A stretch of 64,000 nucleotides of DNA from Steroidobacter sp. (GCA_025929585.1 JAICPY010000005.1:1-64000), one strand, 5' to 3'; shown: positions 1-9,808, numbered from the stretch's first letter. The notes: generated from the letters alone by a model not told the origin. Numbers and translations are program-made.

Positions 1-102
1 AAGCAGCTTGCGGGTGAGGAGATCGCCAGTCGGCGAGCGCGCGACGATGTCCGTGAAGGTGCCGCCGCGATCAATCCAGAATTGCCAGCGTTCGGGAGTC
101 AA
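1..102 (-). CDS. 5-oxoprolinase/hydantoinase family protein, N-terminus only (partial)
   Basis: Only the first 34 codons are present; the gene runs off the left edge. The reverse strand reads [19 protein letters not shown] and continues to the edge with GDLLTRKLL. This matches the conserved N-terminus of ATP-dependent 5-oxoprolinase/hydantoinase A proteins, where the DRGGTFTD loop begins the actin-like ATPase fold. The start is inferred: an in-frame TAA lies at 130-132 and the only conventional start after it is TTG at 102. Family members open the 5-oxoproline ring to glutamate at the cost of ATP. Whether this copy is full length, and its exact substrate, cannot be seen here. About 200 bp without a gene separate it from ftsH. 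Confidence 0.72.
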   Translation of the reverse strand, partial: MTPERWQFWIDRGGTFTDIVARSPTGDLLTRKLL

Positions 103-307
103 GGATTCACTCGAGAGAAGGTGCCGACTTTAGGATACGCGGTACATCTATCGAATTCATTTGGTCATGATGCGAACGTTCCAAGTAGTGCAAAGGCTTG
201 GAGTCTCGAAGCTCGTGTGCCAATGACTGGAATCGTAGCGGATATAGCCTTGCTTCCCCCATCATCGCTGCACCTTTCTCCTCGTCACCCTTACTGTTAA
301 AGGGTCT

Positions 308-2353
308 TCAGCTACTCGCCGCCGCAACGCGGCCGCTTTCGAGTGCCGGTGCGGGCGGTAGGCCTGTCACTTGTAGGATCTCTTGCTCATCCAGCGTCTC
401 GCGAGCGAGCAGTGCCTCGACGAGCGCATCGAGTTGTCGGCGATGCTCGATGAGCAAGCGCTTTGCTTGCTCATGGCTTTCGTTGATGATCCGCAGCACT
501 TCCGCATCGACGATGCGAGCCGTCTCTTCGCTGAAAGGTTTCTCGCTTGCGAAGCCGCCGCCGAGATACGGATTCTGCCGGCTGGCAAGCTGCACCATCC
601 CGAGCTTCTCGCTCATGCCCCAACGCGTCACCATATTACGAGCTAGATTCGTTGCCTGTTCGATATCGTTCTCGGCGCCGGTCGTCTTCGTGCCGTAGAC
701 AACTTCCTCCGCGGCTCGCCCGCCGAGCATGCCGACGATGCGAGCGCGTAGGTAAGCTTCCGGATAGTTGTAGCGATCGGTTTGGGGACGTTGATACGTG
801 ACGCCCAGCGCCTGGCCTCTGGGCACGATGGTCACGCGATGCACCGGATCGGCGCCGGCCACCACTAACCCTAGAATCGCGTGACCGCTTTCGTGATAGG
901 CAATTCGTTCTCGATCCTCGCGGCTGAGGAGTAATGGCCGTTCCGGCCCGAGCACGATTTTCTCCAGCGCATCCAAGAAATCCTTCTGGCGCACTTCCTT
1001 CTGATCGCGCCGTGCGGCGAGCAGTGCGGTTTCATTGGCCAGGTTCTTCAGATCCGCTCCGGAAAATCCAGGCGTGGATGCCGCAAGCTCGCTTAGGCTG
1101 ACATCGCTCGCCAGCGGCACTTTGCGTGTGTGCACCCTGAGAATGGCTTCGCGTCCGGCTTTGTCCGGAAGATTGACGATCACGCGCCGATCGAATCTGC
1201 CGGGCCGCAGCAATGCCTTGTCGAGCACGTCGGGCTGATTCGTGGCAGCTAACACGATCACGCCCTCGCGGCCGGAGAATCCATCCATCTCGGTGAGGAT
1301 TTGATTGAGCGTCTGCTCCTGTTCGCTCGAGCCACCGATGGTGGCGGGACCGCGAGCCCGGCCAATGGAATCGATCTCATCGATGAAGATGATCGCTGGT
1401 GCATGCTTGCGTGCTTCCTTGAAAAGATCGCGTACACGCGCGGCTCCCACGCCGACGATCATCTCGACGAATTCGGCAGCGCTCATCGAAAAGAACGGCA
1501 CACCAGCTTCGCCTGCGACTGCTTTTGCGAGCAAAGTCTTGCCCGTACCGGGCGCGCCGATGAGCAGCACACCCTTCGGCGCAGAACCTCCAAGCCGCGT
1601 GTACTTGTCCGGATCTTTCAAGAAGTCCACGATCTCGACCAACTCGTTCTCCGCCTCATCGATCCCTGCCACGTCATTGAACGTGACCTTGGTTTCGGCC
1701 TCTTGATCGTATCGGCGCGCCTTACTCTTACCGATGCCCATCAGCGCGCTGCCCATCCCGCCGCCCTGCTGCGATGCGCGTCGGAAGATCCAGACGTAAA
1801 AAGCGATGATGAGAATCGCAGGCCCGAACCCGAACAGCAGTGTCGCCCAAGGACTCCCACCTTGAATGGGACGCGCGCTGATCTCGGTGTCGTTCTCGAT
1901 CAGGAACGATTCCAATCCGGGATCGACGAAGGCGGGCAGTGTCGTCGTGAATGTCTTCGAGGTTTGGGGCTCGGTGGATTCGAAGAATGCGGCCGGTGGC
2001 TCGGCCTCCTTCTGCTTGGATTTCTCGACCTGTTCAGGTGGCGGCCAAGTCACGGCTTCGGCGAAACGTCCTTCGATGCTCGCGCCCTGACTATAGATTG
2101 CCTCGACGTTGCCTTTCGCCGCTTGCGCTTTGAACTCAGTATAGGGAATGGTGACGGCATCATCCGGCGCCGGAAACAACAACCGCATCAGGAAGTAGTT
2201 CAGCGCGATGATGAGGACGAAGGTCAGCCACGTTCTGCGAGTGGGCATGCTCGGCGGCTGTGGCGAACCGGGAGGCGGCCGGGATCCGGGCGAGAGATTC
2301 CGCGAATCGGAAGGCTCGCGATCGCGCCTGGTTTGTTGCGTCGGCCAACTCAT
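308..2353 (-). CDS. ftsH: ATP-dependent zinc metalloprotease FtsH
   Basis: Membrane-anchored AAA+ protease of 681 residues that degrades misfolded membrane proteins and short-lived regulators. A Pro/Arg-rich cytoplasmic leader is followed by TM1 (about 40-58), a periplasmic domain, and TM2 (about 170-190). The AAA module has Walker A GAPGTGKT near 265-272 and Walker B IIFIDEID, then the SRH. The zinc site HESGH sits near 487-491. The start was set at ATG 2353 because a GAGG Shine-Dalgarno lies 6-7 bp upstream; a longer reading frame would run into the ATPase gene. It is the last gene of an exchanger/Ca2+-ATPase/ftsH operon, 26 bp after the ATPase, rather than beside rlmE and folP as the housekeeping ftsH of gammaproteobacteria usually is. 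It may therefore be a second, stress-linked paralogue (inference). Confidence 0.93.
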   Translation of the reverse strand: MSWPTQQTRRDREPSDSRNLSPGSRPPPGSPQPPSMPTRRTWLTFVLIIALNYFLMRLLFPAPDDAVTIPYTEFKAQAAKGNVEAIYSQGASIEGRFAEAVTWPPPEQVEKSKQKEAEPPAAFFESTEPQTSKTFTTTLPAFVDPGLESFLIENDTEISARPIQGGSPWATLLFGFGPAILIIAFYVWIFRRASQQGGGMGSALMGIGKSKARRYDQEAETKVTFNDVAGIDEAENELVEIVDFLKDPDKYTRLGGSAPKGVLLIGAPGTGKTLLAKAVAGEAGVPFFSMSAAEFVEMIVGVGAARVRDLFKEARKHAPAIIFIDEIDSIGRARGPATIGGSSEQEQTLNQILTEMDGFSGREGVIVLAATNQPDVLDKALLRPGRFDRRVIVNLPDKAGREAILRVHTRKVPLASDVSLSELAASTPGFSGADLKNLANETALLAARRDQKEVRQKDFLDALEKIVLGPERPLLLSREDRERIAYHESGHAILGLVVAGADPVHRVTIVPRGQALGVTYQRPQTDRYNYPEAYLRARIVGMLGGRAAEEVVYGTKTTGAENDIEQATNLARNMVTRWGMSEKLGMVQLASRQNPYLGGGFASEKPFSEETARIVDAEVLRIINESHEQAKRLLIEHRRQLDALVEALLARETLDEQEILQVTGLPPAPALESGRVAAASS

Positions 2354-2379
2354 GTTCGCCTCGGAGGTGACGATGAATT

Positions 2380-5187
2380 CTACGGTGCGCGGTTTCGTCC
2401 GATCAGTTTGGTGAGCTCTCGCAACCAAAGGACCGAGCTTCCGACCGCCGCACATTTCAGCCAATCGCTTCCGCTCAAGGGTGAGGTGGAGAACGCTTGC
2501 TGTAGGAATGGCACATAGACAACGGCGACCTGTAGGATCAGCGAGACGATAACGGCTATCCACAGCCATTTGTTCGAGAACAAACCCGCGAATGCCGTTT
2601 GTTCATCGGAACGCGCATTGAAGACCGTGAACATGGAAAAGAACACGAGCGTGGTGAACGCCATCGTCTGCGCATAATGAATATCCCCAGAACCTGCGAT
2701 GAGCCCCTCCGGCAGGCTCGCATCCAAGATCAAGAGCGTTCCGATGGCCATGATTGCGCCGACGAAGACGATGCCACGCCACATCTTCGGTGTAATCACA
2801 CCTTCTCCATGGGGCCGCGGCTGCTTTCGCATCACATCGCTATTCGCCGGGTCCACACCAAGAGCGAGTGCTGGCGCGCCATCGGTGATCAAGTTGATCC
2901 ACAGGATTTGAGTTGCAAGCAACGGCAGGACGACGCCACCGGTTTGCGCGGCCGACAAGCCGATCAGATCGGCAAGGAGAACACCGAAGAACATCGTCAT
3001 GACTTCGCCGATGTTCGAGGACAATAGGTATCGCAGAAACTTGCGAATGTTCTCGAAGATCGCTCGCCCTTCCTCCACCGCGGCCACGATGGAGGCGAAG
3101 TTGTCATCGGCGAGCACGATATCGGCCGCTTCCTTGGACACATCCGTTCCCGTGATGCCCATGGCAACACCAATGTCCGCCGTCTTCAACGCAGGTGCGT
3201 CGTTGACTCCATCGCCGGTCATCGCGACGATGGAGCCGCTACTCTGCAGCGCTTTCACTATGCGGAGTTTGTGATCGGGATTGACGCGCGCATAAACGGA
3301 TGTTCGCTGGACGAGCTTCACAAGCTCCTCATCCGGCATCTTCTCGATCTCAAGTCCGCTGGCCGCGCGAGCCTGCGATTCAATCCCCAGCTCCGCCGCT
3401 ATAACCCGTGCGGTCACAGGATGATCGCCCGTGATCATCAATGGTCGGACACCCGCAGCTTTCGCTCGCGCCACGGCTTGCGCCGCTTCGGCGCGAGGCG
3501 GATCGATCATGCCGATCAATCCTAAGAACACGAGATCTTCCTCGACATGCTCATCGAAAGACGCATTCTCGAACGCCTCTCTCGGCAGCAATCGCAGCGC
3601 GACACCGAGCGTTCTGAGTCCTTCGCTGGCCAGCTCTTCGTTGAGTCGAGAAATATGTTCGCGACGCTCGCTCGTCAGGAGCCGCCTCTGCTCACCTACT
3701 TCCTCCTGCGAACAGCGCGCGAGCAATACATCCGGTGCGCCTTTCGTGAAGGCAATCAGGAATTCCTGCCGCTTGGTGTCGCTGTGAATCGTGCTCATCA
3801 GCTTGCGTTCGGAGGAGAATGGCACCTCACCTACGCGCGCGAAGCGCGCCGCGAGAACGTCCTCTTCGAATCCTGCCTTGCGCGAAGCGACGATCAAGGC
3901 ACCTTCGGTCGGATCGCCCTGAACGATCCATCGACCTTCCCGCTCCTGCAGCACCGCGTTGTTTGCGCGATCTGCGGCGGCGAGCGCTCGCATGAATTCG
4001 CTGCGAAGCGCGCCTTCGATGCGCCCTCCGTTTTCAGGCAACACCTCGCCCTCTGGCGCATAGCCGGTGCCACCGAAGTTGACGCGCCCGCTCGCCGTGA
4101 CGACAACTCGCACCGTCATCTCGTTCTTCGTCAACGTGCCGGTTTTATCCGAAGCGATGATGTTCGCGGACCCGAGCGTTTCGACCGCGGCTAGGTGCCG
4201 AACGATTGCATTGCGCTTCGCCATGCGTTGCACGCCGAGAGCAAGCACGGCGGTCACCACTGCAGGCAGTCCTTCGGGGACGGCAGCAACAGCAAGTGCA
4301 ACGCCGAGAATCAGCACGTCGAAAAATGCGCTGAAGCCTTCGACCTCTTCGACTAAGAGGATCGTGCCGATCATCACAATCGCGATGGCGATCACGACCA
4401 GGCCAAGCATGCGCCCGACATTTGCCAGTTCTTTCTGTAGCGGAGTGGTCTCGGCGGGCGCCTCTTTGAGCATGCCCGCGATCCGCCCCATTTCGGTTTG
4501 CATGCCGGTTGCAACGACGACGGCTTTGCCTCGACCGTAAGTCGCAGCGGTGCCGCTGAACACCATGTTGGCGCGATCGCCGATTGTCGCTGCTCCATCG
4601 ACAGGAGCCACGTCTTTGGCGACCGGTAAACTCTCGCCGGTCAGCGCTGCTTCAGCCGTGTGCAGCGCAGTGGACTGAAACAATCGCGCATCTGCCGGAA
4701 TGGTGTCTCCTTCCTCGATGAGAATGACATCGCCAGGAACGAGCTCCGCAGCCGGTATGCTTTGGCGCACACCTTCGCGAAGCACGTTGGCGCGAGCGGC
4801 CGACATTTTCCGGAGCGCGGCCACGGCTTGTTCTGCACGCGCTTGCTGTACGTAACCCATGACCGCGTTGAGCAGGACGACGGCAAGTATTGCAATCGCT
4901 TCATAAGGAAGCGCCGATTCACGCTCGATGAACCAGAGCGCAGCCGAGATTGCTGTCGCAATCAGCAGCAGAATGACCAAGACGTCTTGGAACTGGGCGA
5001 GGAACTTTCGCCATCCAGGAATGGGACGCTCGACAGTGAGCTCGTTGCGCCCATACTGCTTGAATCGCTCGCTGACTTGCGCAGCTCCCAGCCCTACTCG
5101 TCCGTCGGTTCCCCAGCGCGTCAATACTTCATCGACGCTCAGCCGATGCGAATCGGGTGGAGGTTTTTCCGATAACAAGGCGTTCAT
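2380..5187 (-). CDS. P-type Ca2+-transporting ATPase (type II)
   Basis: A 935-residue cation pump of the SERCA/PMR1 class. It shows an N-terminal cation-ATPase domain, the actuator TGES motif near 180, and phosphorylation site DKTGTLTKNEM with Asp347. Hinge GDGVND lies near 655 and C-terminal M5-M10 follow. Ca2+-liganding positions known from the family are present: PEGLP in M4 (near 305), SSNIGEV in M5 (near 722) and NLITDG in M6 (near 762). This favours Ca2+ over Mg2+ or K+ as substrate. The start ATG at 5187 overlaps the stop of the upstream exchanger by 4 bp (ATGA), indicating translational coupling. A longer frame upstream lies inside the exchanger gene and was rejected. Manganese transport remains possible. 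Confidence 0.92.
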   Translation of the reverse strand: MNALLSEKPPPDSHRLSVDEVLTRWGTDGRVGLGAAQVSERFKQYGRNELTVERPIPGWRKFLAQFQDVLVILLLIATAISAALWFIERESALPYEAIAILAVVLLNAVMGYVQQARAEQAVAALRKMSAARANVLREGVRQSIPAAELVPGDVILIEEGDTIPADARLFQSTALHTAEAALTGESLPVAKDVAPVDGAATIGDRANMVFSGTAATYGRGKAVVVATGMQTEMGRIAGMLKEAPAETTPLQKELANVGRMLGLVVIAIAIVMIGTILLVEEVEGFSAFFDVLILGVALAVAAVPEGLPAVVTAVLALGVQRMAKRNAIVRHLAAVETLGSANIIASDKTGTLTKNEMTVRVVVTASGRVNFGGTGYAPEGEVLPENGGRIEGALRSEFMRALAAADRANNAVLQEREGRWIVQGDPTEGALIVASRKAGFEEDVLAARFARVGEVPFSSERKLMSTIHSDTKRQEFLIAFTKGAPDVLLARCSQEEVGEQRRLLTSERREHISRLNEELASEGLRTLGVALRLLPREAFENASFDEHVEEDLVFLGLIGMIDPPRAEAAQAVARAKAAGVRPLMITGDHPVTARVIAAELGIESQARAASGLEIEKMPDEELVKLVQRTSVYARVNPDHKLRIVKALQSSGSIVAMTGDGVNDAPALKTADIGVAMGITGTDVSKEAADIVLADDNFASIVAAVEEGRAIFENIRKFLRYLLSSNIGEVMTMFFGVLLADLIGLSAAQTGGVVLPLLATQILWINLITDGAPALALGVDPANSDVMRKQPRPHGEGVITPKMWRGIVFVGAIMAIGTLLILDASLPEGLIAGSGDIHYAQTMAFTTLVFFSMFTVFNARSDEQTAFAGLFSNKWLWIAVIVSLILQVAVVYVPFLQQAFSTSPLSGSDWLKCAAVGSSVLWLRELTKLIGRNRAP

Positions 5188-6149
5188 ATTCGAACGATGA
5201 CCAGATAGAGCAAGTAGACGAAGTATGCAGCGACGAAGAGACCGCCTTCGATCCGGGAAACTCGCCGCTTGGTCAGGAATACCGGCACACATGCGAGTGT
5301 CGCAGCGGTCATCACGGGAATGTCTATGTGCATGAGGTCCGGCTCGACTTCCAGAGCCGATGCGGGCACCAGACAAGTAATACCCAGAATCGCCAGAATG
5401 TTGTAAATGCTGGAACCCAAGAGATTACCGATGGCGATGTCGCGATCGTCGCGAATCGTTCCAACGATGGTCGTCACCAGCTCGGGAGAAGAGGTGCCGA
5501 TCGCAACAATAGTCAATCCAATCACGGCTTCGGACACTCCGAAGCGGCGTGCGAACACGGTCGCGCCGTCGACCAGCCAATCAGACCCGAGCACGACGAT
5601 GATGATGCCTGCGATCAAGGCGCTTCCCGACCACGCCAGCGAAGATCTTCGACTCGCGCGTCCGGCATACTCGTGCGCGAACTCTACCTTCGTTGCACGA
5701 CTTTCGCCTCGCGATAGCAGGATGATAGCGAAGGTGTAACCGATTCCCGCCATGACCATGAGCACGCCATCTACGCGTGTGAGATATCCATCCCAAGCCA
5801 GAAATAGAAACCCCACTGCCACGATCGCCATTGCAGGCAGATCGAAACGGACGGTGTGCATGTCCAGCGAGAGAGGTTTCAGCAGCGCACTCAGGCCGAG
5901 AATCAATAGAAGATTGACGCTGTTCGTGCCGGCGATATTACCGATCGCCAGAGCGCCGTTGTCGCGAGTGGCCGCTTCGATCCCGATCGCCAATTCGGGT
6001 GCGCTCGTCCCAATGGAAACCAATGTCAAGCCAATGACGATCGGCGAGACGCCCAGACGAGCTGCGAAACGCGAGCCGCCCCGCACGATGAGCTCGGCTC
6101 CCGCTATTAGCGCAATCAGGCCGAATATCAGCAAGGCAACGGCGCTCAT
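5184..6149 (-). CDS. Na+/Ca2+ exchanger family protein (CaxA/YrbG-like)
   Basis: An inner-membrane cation/Ca2+ exchanger of 321 residues, close to the usual 320-330. The two inverted alpha repeats are clear. The first has GTSAPELAIGIEA followed by GNIAGTNSVN; the second has GTSSPELVTTIVG followed by GNLLGSSIYN. The acidic residue in each GTS(A/S)PEL is the family's ion ligand. About ten membrane segments are predicted by eye. It is the first gene of an operon with a Ca2+ ATPase (4-bp ATGA overlap) and ftsH, which suggests joint control of Ca2+ export and membrane-protein quality. Some relatives are annotated as sodium/potassium/calcium exchangers, so the counter-ion is uncertain. Confidence 0.9.
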   Translation of the reverse strand: MSAVALLIFGLIALIAGAELIVRGGSRFAARLGVSPIVIGLTLVSIGTSAPELAIGIEAATRDNGALAIGNIAGTNSVNLLLILGLSALLKPLSLDMHTVRFDLPAMAIVAVGFLFLAWDGYLTRVDGVLMVMAGIGYTFAIILLSRGESRATKVEFAHEYAGRASRRSSLAWSGSALIAGIIIVVLGSDWLVDGATVFARRFGVSEAVIGLTIVAIGTSSPELVTTIVGTIRDDRDIAIGNLLGSSIYNILAILGITCLVPASALEVEPDLMHIDIPVMTAATLACVPVFLTKRRVSRIEGGLFVAAYFVYLLYLVIVRI

Positions 6150-6616
6150 CGCCGAAACCTAGCAGTTCGGTCCGCGGGTGTCAGGCCGGCACTCGAGCTG
6201 CGAGGAGAGTCAATAGCATTACGTTCGACGGCCATCTGTGCGTCTCAACGATGAGCACTCGGCCATGATGTCGGCCAAGCGGTATGCTCGTCATGCAACG
6301 CGCCGCCGGTCCGAATCGAAAGACGCCGCCCACAATCCAGAGACGGAAATGCATCGGACCCATCGAGAATGAGTCTACTCTGGATTAGCTTGTCAGTTAC
6401 CTCGGGAACCTTGCGGCGAAGCGCGCCGTCATGATGTTCTGAATGACGACTGCGCTGAGCGCCGGAAGGTTCGAGAGGTAAGTCTCATTGCGGCTCGTCC
6501 TTTTACGCAGCGGCCCGCAATTCGCATCCTGGTTCTCAGTTCTGGAAGATTCGTCGCGGCTAAACTGATCACGCAACGAAGGTTGAGGTATTTGCCACTA
6601 CTCGCGCGAGGAGCAT
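6150..6616. other. 467-bp gene-free interval
   Basis: This spacer lies between the divergently placed exchanger operon and the first receiver gene, so it should hold promoters for both. A 60-codon reverse frame (6181-6363) has no recognisable domain or ribosome site and I do not call it. I found no copy of the 18-bp palindrome or the heptamer arrays seen elsewhere in the window. Confidence 0.5.
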
Positions 6617-6976
6617 GTGTTGCCAGTCAGGATTCTCGTGGTCGATGATGAACGCAGCGTTCGCGTCAGCCTCTTGAGAATATTACGCGCCACCGGCTAC
6701 GACGCAGTCGGCGCGGGGAGCGGGCAGGAGGCGTTGGCAAAGGCACTTGAATGGCATCCCGATGTCGTCTTGATGGACCTGATGATGCCACTGGAGAACG
6801 GAATGGATACCGCGCGCAAGATGCGCAGCCATGCGCCGCTCGCTTGCATTCCCATCATCGCGCTCACCGCCTCCAGTTTATCCGTCGAGACGCAATCATT
6901 CTTTCAGCTCGTGCTGACCAAGCCGTGCCTGTCAGTCGACCTGCTAAGTGCGATCGCGAATGTGACTCGCCAGTAG
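6617..6976 (+). CDS. Single-domain response regulator (receiver only)
   Basis: 119 residues consisting of one REC domain. The acidic pocket is VVDDE near the N-terminus, the phosphoacceptor Asp lies in VVLMDLMMP, the switch Thr in IALTAS and the invariant Lys in LTKPC. There is no output domain, so it should act by protein-protein contact or as a phosphate sink or relay. The start is GTG 6617, or TTG 6620 one codon later. The latter has better spacing from the AGGAG at 6609-6613. A second receiver-only gene follows 114 bp downstream with the same design. No kinase is adjacent; the nearest is the MASE1 kinase at 10778. Confidence 0.88.
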   Translation: MLPVRILVVDDERSVRVSLLRILRATGYDAVGAGSGQEALAKALEWHPDVVLMDLMMPLENGMDTARKMRSHAPLACIPIIALTASSLSVETQSFFQLVLTKPCLSVDLLSAIANVTRQ

Positions 6977-7090
6977 CACATTACGGACACATGCGCGAGC
7001 AAGTTCGTCGAAGCTGCTCGGCCTCGGAACAACATCGTGAAGTGTACGTTGATCAGATCGCAAGCGGGGTGTAGTGAATCCAGCTAAGGG

Positions 7091-7477
7091 ATGAGGGAAC
7101 GCGTGCACTACGGATCGAGTGAAACGATAATGGTGGTCGATGACGATCGCAGCTTTCGCATCAGTCTATTGCGTCTCCTCAAGACCCTTGGTTATCGGGT
7201 TATCGATGCCGCGAGCGGCACGGAGGCAATGGAGAAGGCGTCATGCACTGCGCCTGCCGTGATTCTCATGGACCTGCATATGGACAACTGTGGTGGAGTC
7301 GCGGTGACGCGCGCATTGAAAGCAAATCCACTGCTCGCCAACATTCCAGTCATCCTCCTCACGGCAACTCCGCCACCTGAAGCTGAGCTCGATCGGCTCT
7401 TCCACGCGATTCTCGACAAGCCTTGCACTACCAGCATCCTCAGCGAGACGCTGGAGAGAGCGCTGGCATCGCAATGA
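7091..7477 (+). CDS. Single-domain response regulator (receiver only)
   Basis: 128 residues forming one REC domain with MVVDDDRSFR (acidic pocket), VILMDLHMD (phosphoacceptor Asp), ILLTATPP (switch Thr) and LDKPC (conserved Lys). It is similar in layout to the receiver gene just upstream, including the KPC ending. This suggests tandem duplication followed by divergence. AAGGG immediately before the ATG is the likely ribosome site. Its partner kinase is not identifiable from position. It lies 147 bp before the formylglycine-generating-enzyme homologue on the same strand. Confidence 0.88.
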   Translation: MRERVHYGSSETIMVVDDDRSFRISLLRLLKTLGYRVIDAASGTEAMEKASCTAPAVILMDLHMDNCGGVAVTRALKANPLLANIPVILLTATPPPEAELDRLFHAILDKPCTTSILSETLERALASQ

Positions 7478-7624
7478 CGCGCATCGCGCATCATTGCTGA
7501 GTACCCCGAACACCTATTGCCACTTAGCTTTCGCGAAACTAGTTTCCGATTGGTCCTTCGCGCTCGGCTTGCCAATGCCGGTGCGATTGAATGGAAATAG
7601 TGATGACGACGAGAGCATGGAAAA

Positions 7625-8596
7625 ATGTTTGCGAGGTTCAGCGCAGAAGAGCCGATAGGACTGGCAGGGAACTCAGCCAAGCAACTCAAGATCGAACGGC
7701 CCAGCCTCCCGGAGATGAGGCTCGTGCCCGGAGGAATCTCTACGATCGGCTCCGGTCTGTCGGCACGGCGCGTAGCAACCGCACCGTTCTGGATTGATGC
7801 CACTGCGGTGACGAATAGAATGTTCGCGAACTTCGTCTTCGCAACAGGATACGTGACGCTCGCAGAAACTCCCCTGGATCCCGAAAGCTACCCCACGGTA
7901 CCGAGAGAACTCCTTCGCGCCGGCTCCACGGTCTTTGCACCAGGAAGGGAGAGAGCTGATCTGCAGGATTGGAGTAATTGGTGGGCCTTTCGCTTCGGCG
8001 CGTGCTGGCGCCGCCCTTACGGCATCAATAGTTCGATTGCTGGACTCGAGAATCATCCCGTCGTGCATATCGCGTTCGAGGATGCTCAGGCGTTCGCGAA
8101 ATGGATCGGCAAGGAGCTTCCTACAGAAGCGGAATGGGAACGAGCCGCGTGGGGTGCGTCTGTCGATCACGCGTATCCGTGGGGCGAGGAGCTCACTCCG
8201 AACAACTGCCACATGGCCAACACCTGGCAAGGTGCATTCCCGTACGAAAACCTGCGCGCGGATGGGTACGCGCGAACCTCGCCCGTGCATGCTTTCCCCC
8301 CCAATCGATACGGCCTCTATGACATGCTAGGAAACGTTTGGGAGTGGACTGTGGAGATGCCTTCAGATGGCGAGTTGCCTCACCATAGAGGCTGCGGCCT
8401 CGACGCGCCGCTCGCTGCGCGCGAGCCGCGTGGCAACGGGACGCCGACCACTTCCCACCTCTATCGAGTGATCAAAGGCGGATCGTTTCTCTGCGTACCG
8501 GAGTCCTGCAACGACATCGGCCGCAATGCGCGTCGTATTCACCGGATCGATGCACCGGCGTGCCATATCGGCTTTCGCTGCGTGGTTCGCGCCTAG
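7625..8596 (+). CDS. Formylglycine-generating enzyme (FGE/SUMF1) family protein
   Basis: 323 residues. Landmarks of true FGEs appear in order: an N-terminal PGG stretch, VTNRMFANFVFATGYVT, HPVVHIAFEDAQAFAKW, LPTEAEWERAAWG, ANTWQG, YGLYDMLGNVWEWT, and the C-terminal VIKGGSFLC...HIGFRC. Two cysteines five residues apart (Cys290 and Cys295, in LCVPESC) correspond to the copper-binding catalytic pair of aerobic FGE. They distinguish it from inactive SUMF1-domain proteins. FGE oxidises a Cys in sulfatases or alkaline phosphatases to C-alpha-formylglycine using O2. No sulfatase is encoded in the window, so the target is elsewhere or unusual. It follows two receiver genes and converges with a glycine-zipper gene. 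The start is ATG 7625 with a weak GGA upstream. Confidence 0.88.
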   Translation: MFARFSAEEPIGLAGNSAKQLKIERPSLPEMRLVPGGISTIGSGLSARRVATAPFWIDATAVTNRMFANFVFATGYVTLAETPLDPESYPTVPRELLRAGSTVFAPGRERADLQDWSNWWAFRFGACWRRPYGINSSIAGLENHPVVHIAFEDAQAFAKWIGKELPTEAEWERAAWGASVDHAYPWGEELTPNNCHMANTWQGAFPYENLRADGYARTSPVHAFPPNRYGLYDMLGNVWEWTVEMPSDGELPHHRGCGLDAPLAAREPRGNGTPTTSHLYRVIKGGSFLCVPESCNDIGRNARRIHRIDAPACHIGFRCVVRA

Positions 8597-8665
8597 AAGA
8601 ACACATCGATGACGAGATCGGACCGACGCCGAAAGCAGGCATCGGTCAGCGATGCGTGCGCACTC

Positions 8666-9247
8666 TCATCCGTTACACAACAGTTCGACCTTGCGAGCTG
8701 CCAGATCGGCCGTCTCTTGGGTCGACTCCAGCAATGCCTGCTTGGCACTTTCACATGCGAGAGCATCGGAAGTCGTGTGATCTTCGATCGAGCTGACTGC
8801 GCGTTGGTTTTGCTTATCGCAATAATCGGAAGTCGCACGACGAATGTTGGACGTATCTCGGACCCGCTCGATAGCGACGCAGTCCCCTTCACGAATATCG
8901 CGCTGATCCGTGATGATCGTGGTCGTGGAGCCATCTAGCATCTCGACCGTATAGGACATTCCTCTGCGACTGCCCTCCGTCGCGCCAGTCACCGCCCCTC
9001 CTGCACCTGCTCCGATGATGCCATTACGCACGCTGCGTGAGGATCGACCGCCACCTGAGACTACGCCGAGCATTCCGCCGACGAGCGCTCCGCGCGGCGC
9101 GTTGGACTCGAGATCGACTTCCTTCGCGCCGCGAACGACACCGAACTGCACGCTTACGCTTTGTCCGGCGCGTTGTGCATACGAAGGACCGTGCAGCATC
9201 GCGCACAATCCGATGGAGAATATGCATAGGTAGATTCGCTTCGACAT
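8666..9247 (-). CDS. Exported glycine-zipper protein
   Basis: 193 residues with a signal peptide (hydrophobic core LCIFSIGLCAML, probable cleavage after SYA). A glycine-zipper block follows: GALVGGMLGVVSGGG and GIIGAGAGGAVTGATEG at about 50-95. This recalls SlyB/PcP-type outer-membrane-associated proteins, but there is no lipobox Cys. The second half contains MLDGSTTTIITDQRDIREGDCVAIER, quoted here as two pieces MLDGSTTTIITD and IREGDCVAIER, as in small beta-barrel tails of this group. The C-terminus is Glu/Ala-rich and helical. It is convergent with the FGE gene (69 bp between stops). Role unknown; an envelope-integrity function is inferred. Confidence 0.72.
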   Translation of the reverse strand: MSKRIYLCIFSIGLCAMLHGPSYAQRAGQSVSVQFGVVRGAKEVDLESNAPRGALVGGMLGVVSGGGRSSRSVRNGIIGAGAGGAVTGATEGSRRGMSYTVEMLDGSTTTIITDQRDIREGDCVAIERVRDTSNIRRATSDYCDKQNQRAVSSIEDHTTSDALACESAKQALLESTQETADLAARKVELLCNG

Positions 9248-9808
9248 AGCAGTTACCCCGCCGTGGACGCCATCAGTGCTCGGCTGCTGAGCGAACTTGA
9301 TTCAGCTCGCTTACCTCGCAGCATGCAAAACGCGGCGTGCTTTGGGCATCCGTAGTTGGGGCTTTTCCAGTCAGCGCAGCGGAAAGACTCTGATCTTGAA
9401 GTTCATCTTTTTATCTCGGCGGCTGTCACGTAGTTTGTCGTCTGGTTCCTTCCCCCGTTTACGGGGGCCGCTCCAGTGCATCCATGCACATCGCGCCATT
9501 CGCACGTCCGTGTGCATCAGAAGGTTAGGTAGGGGGCCTCTTCGTCGGGGCTTTTTTGCCAGCTGCTTCGTTCGCGATAATGCGTTCGCTTACTGCCCCT
9601 CCCTACCCTCCCCCGTAAACGGAGGAGGGAATTTCCATCTCTTTACTCTGCGGGCTCCGCGTCTCTGCGAGATATTTTCTTCTCGATCTTGATGAGATCT
9701 CCTCACCGCTGCGCCGCTGCGAGAAATTTTTGATGACCATTCCTTTGGCGCGCCACGAAGCACGGCACGAGGCTTCCTGAAGCTCGATCAAATCGCCTCA
9801 CCCTCCTT
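9248..9808. repeat. 561-bp gene-free interval with palindromic repeats
   Basis: No credible gene. At 9452-9467 there is a perfect palindrome CCCCCGT-TT-ACGGGGG. At 9608-9629 there is a near-perfect one with the same core, CCTCCCCCGT-AA-ACGGAGGAGG, with one mismatch in a 10-bp stem. CTGCG-rich imperfect repeats lie at 9646-9671 and 9700-9726. The two palindromes about 150 bp apart look like copies of one intergenic repeat family. A 131-codon frame at 9297-9692 spans these repeats and has no domain. Confidence 0.6.

Noticed and set aside
1301-2518. Long open frame on the forward strand opposite ftsH
   Set aside because: It is an antisense shadow of the ftsH and ATPase coding sequence, has no domain and no ribosome site.
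9297-9692. 131-codon forward frame in the 9.3-9.7 kb gap
   Set aside because: It spans palindromic repeats, has no recognisable domain and no ribosome site.
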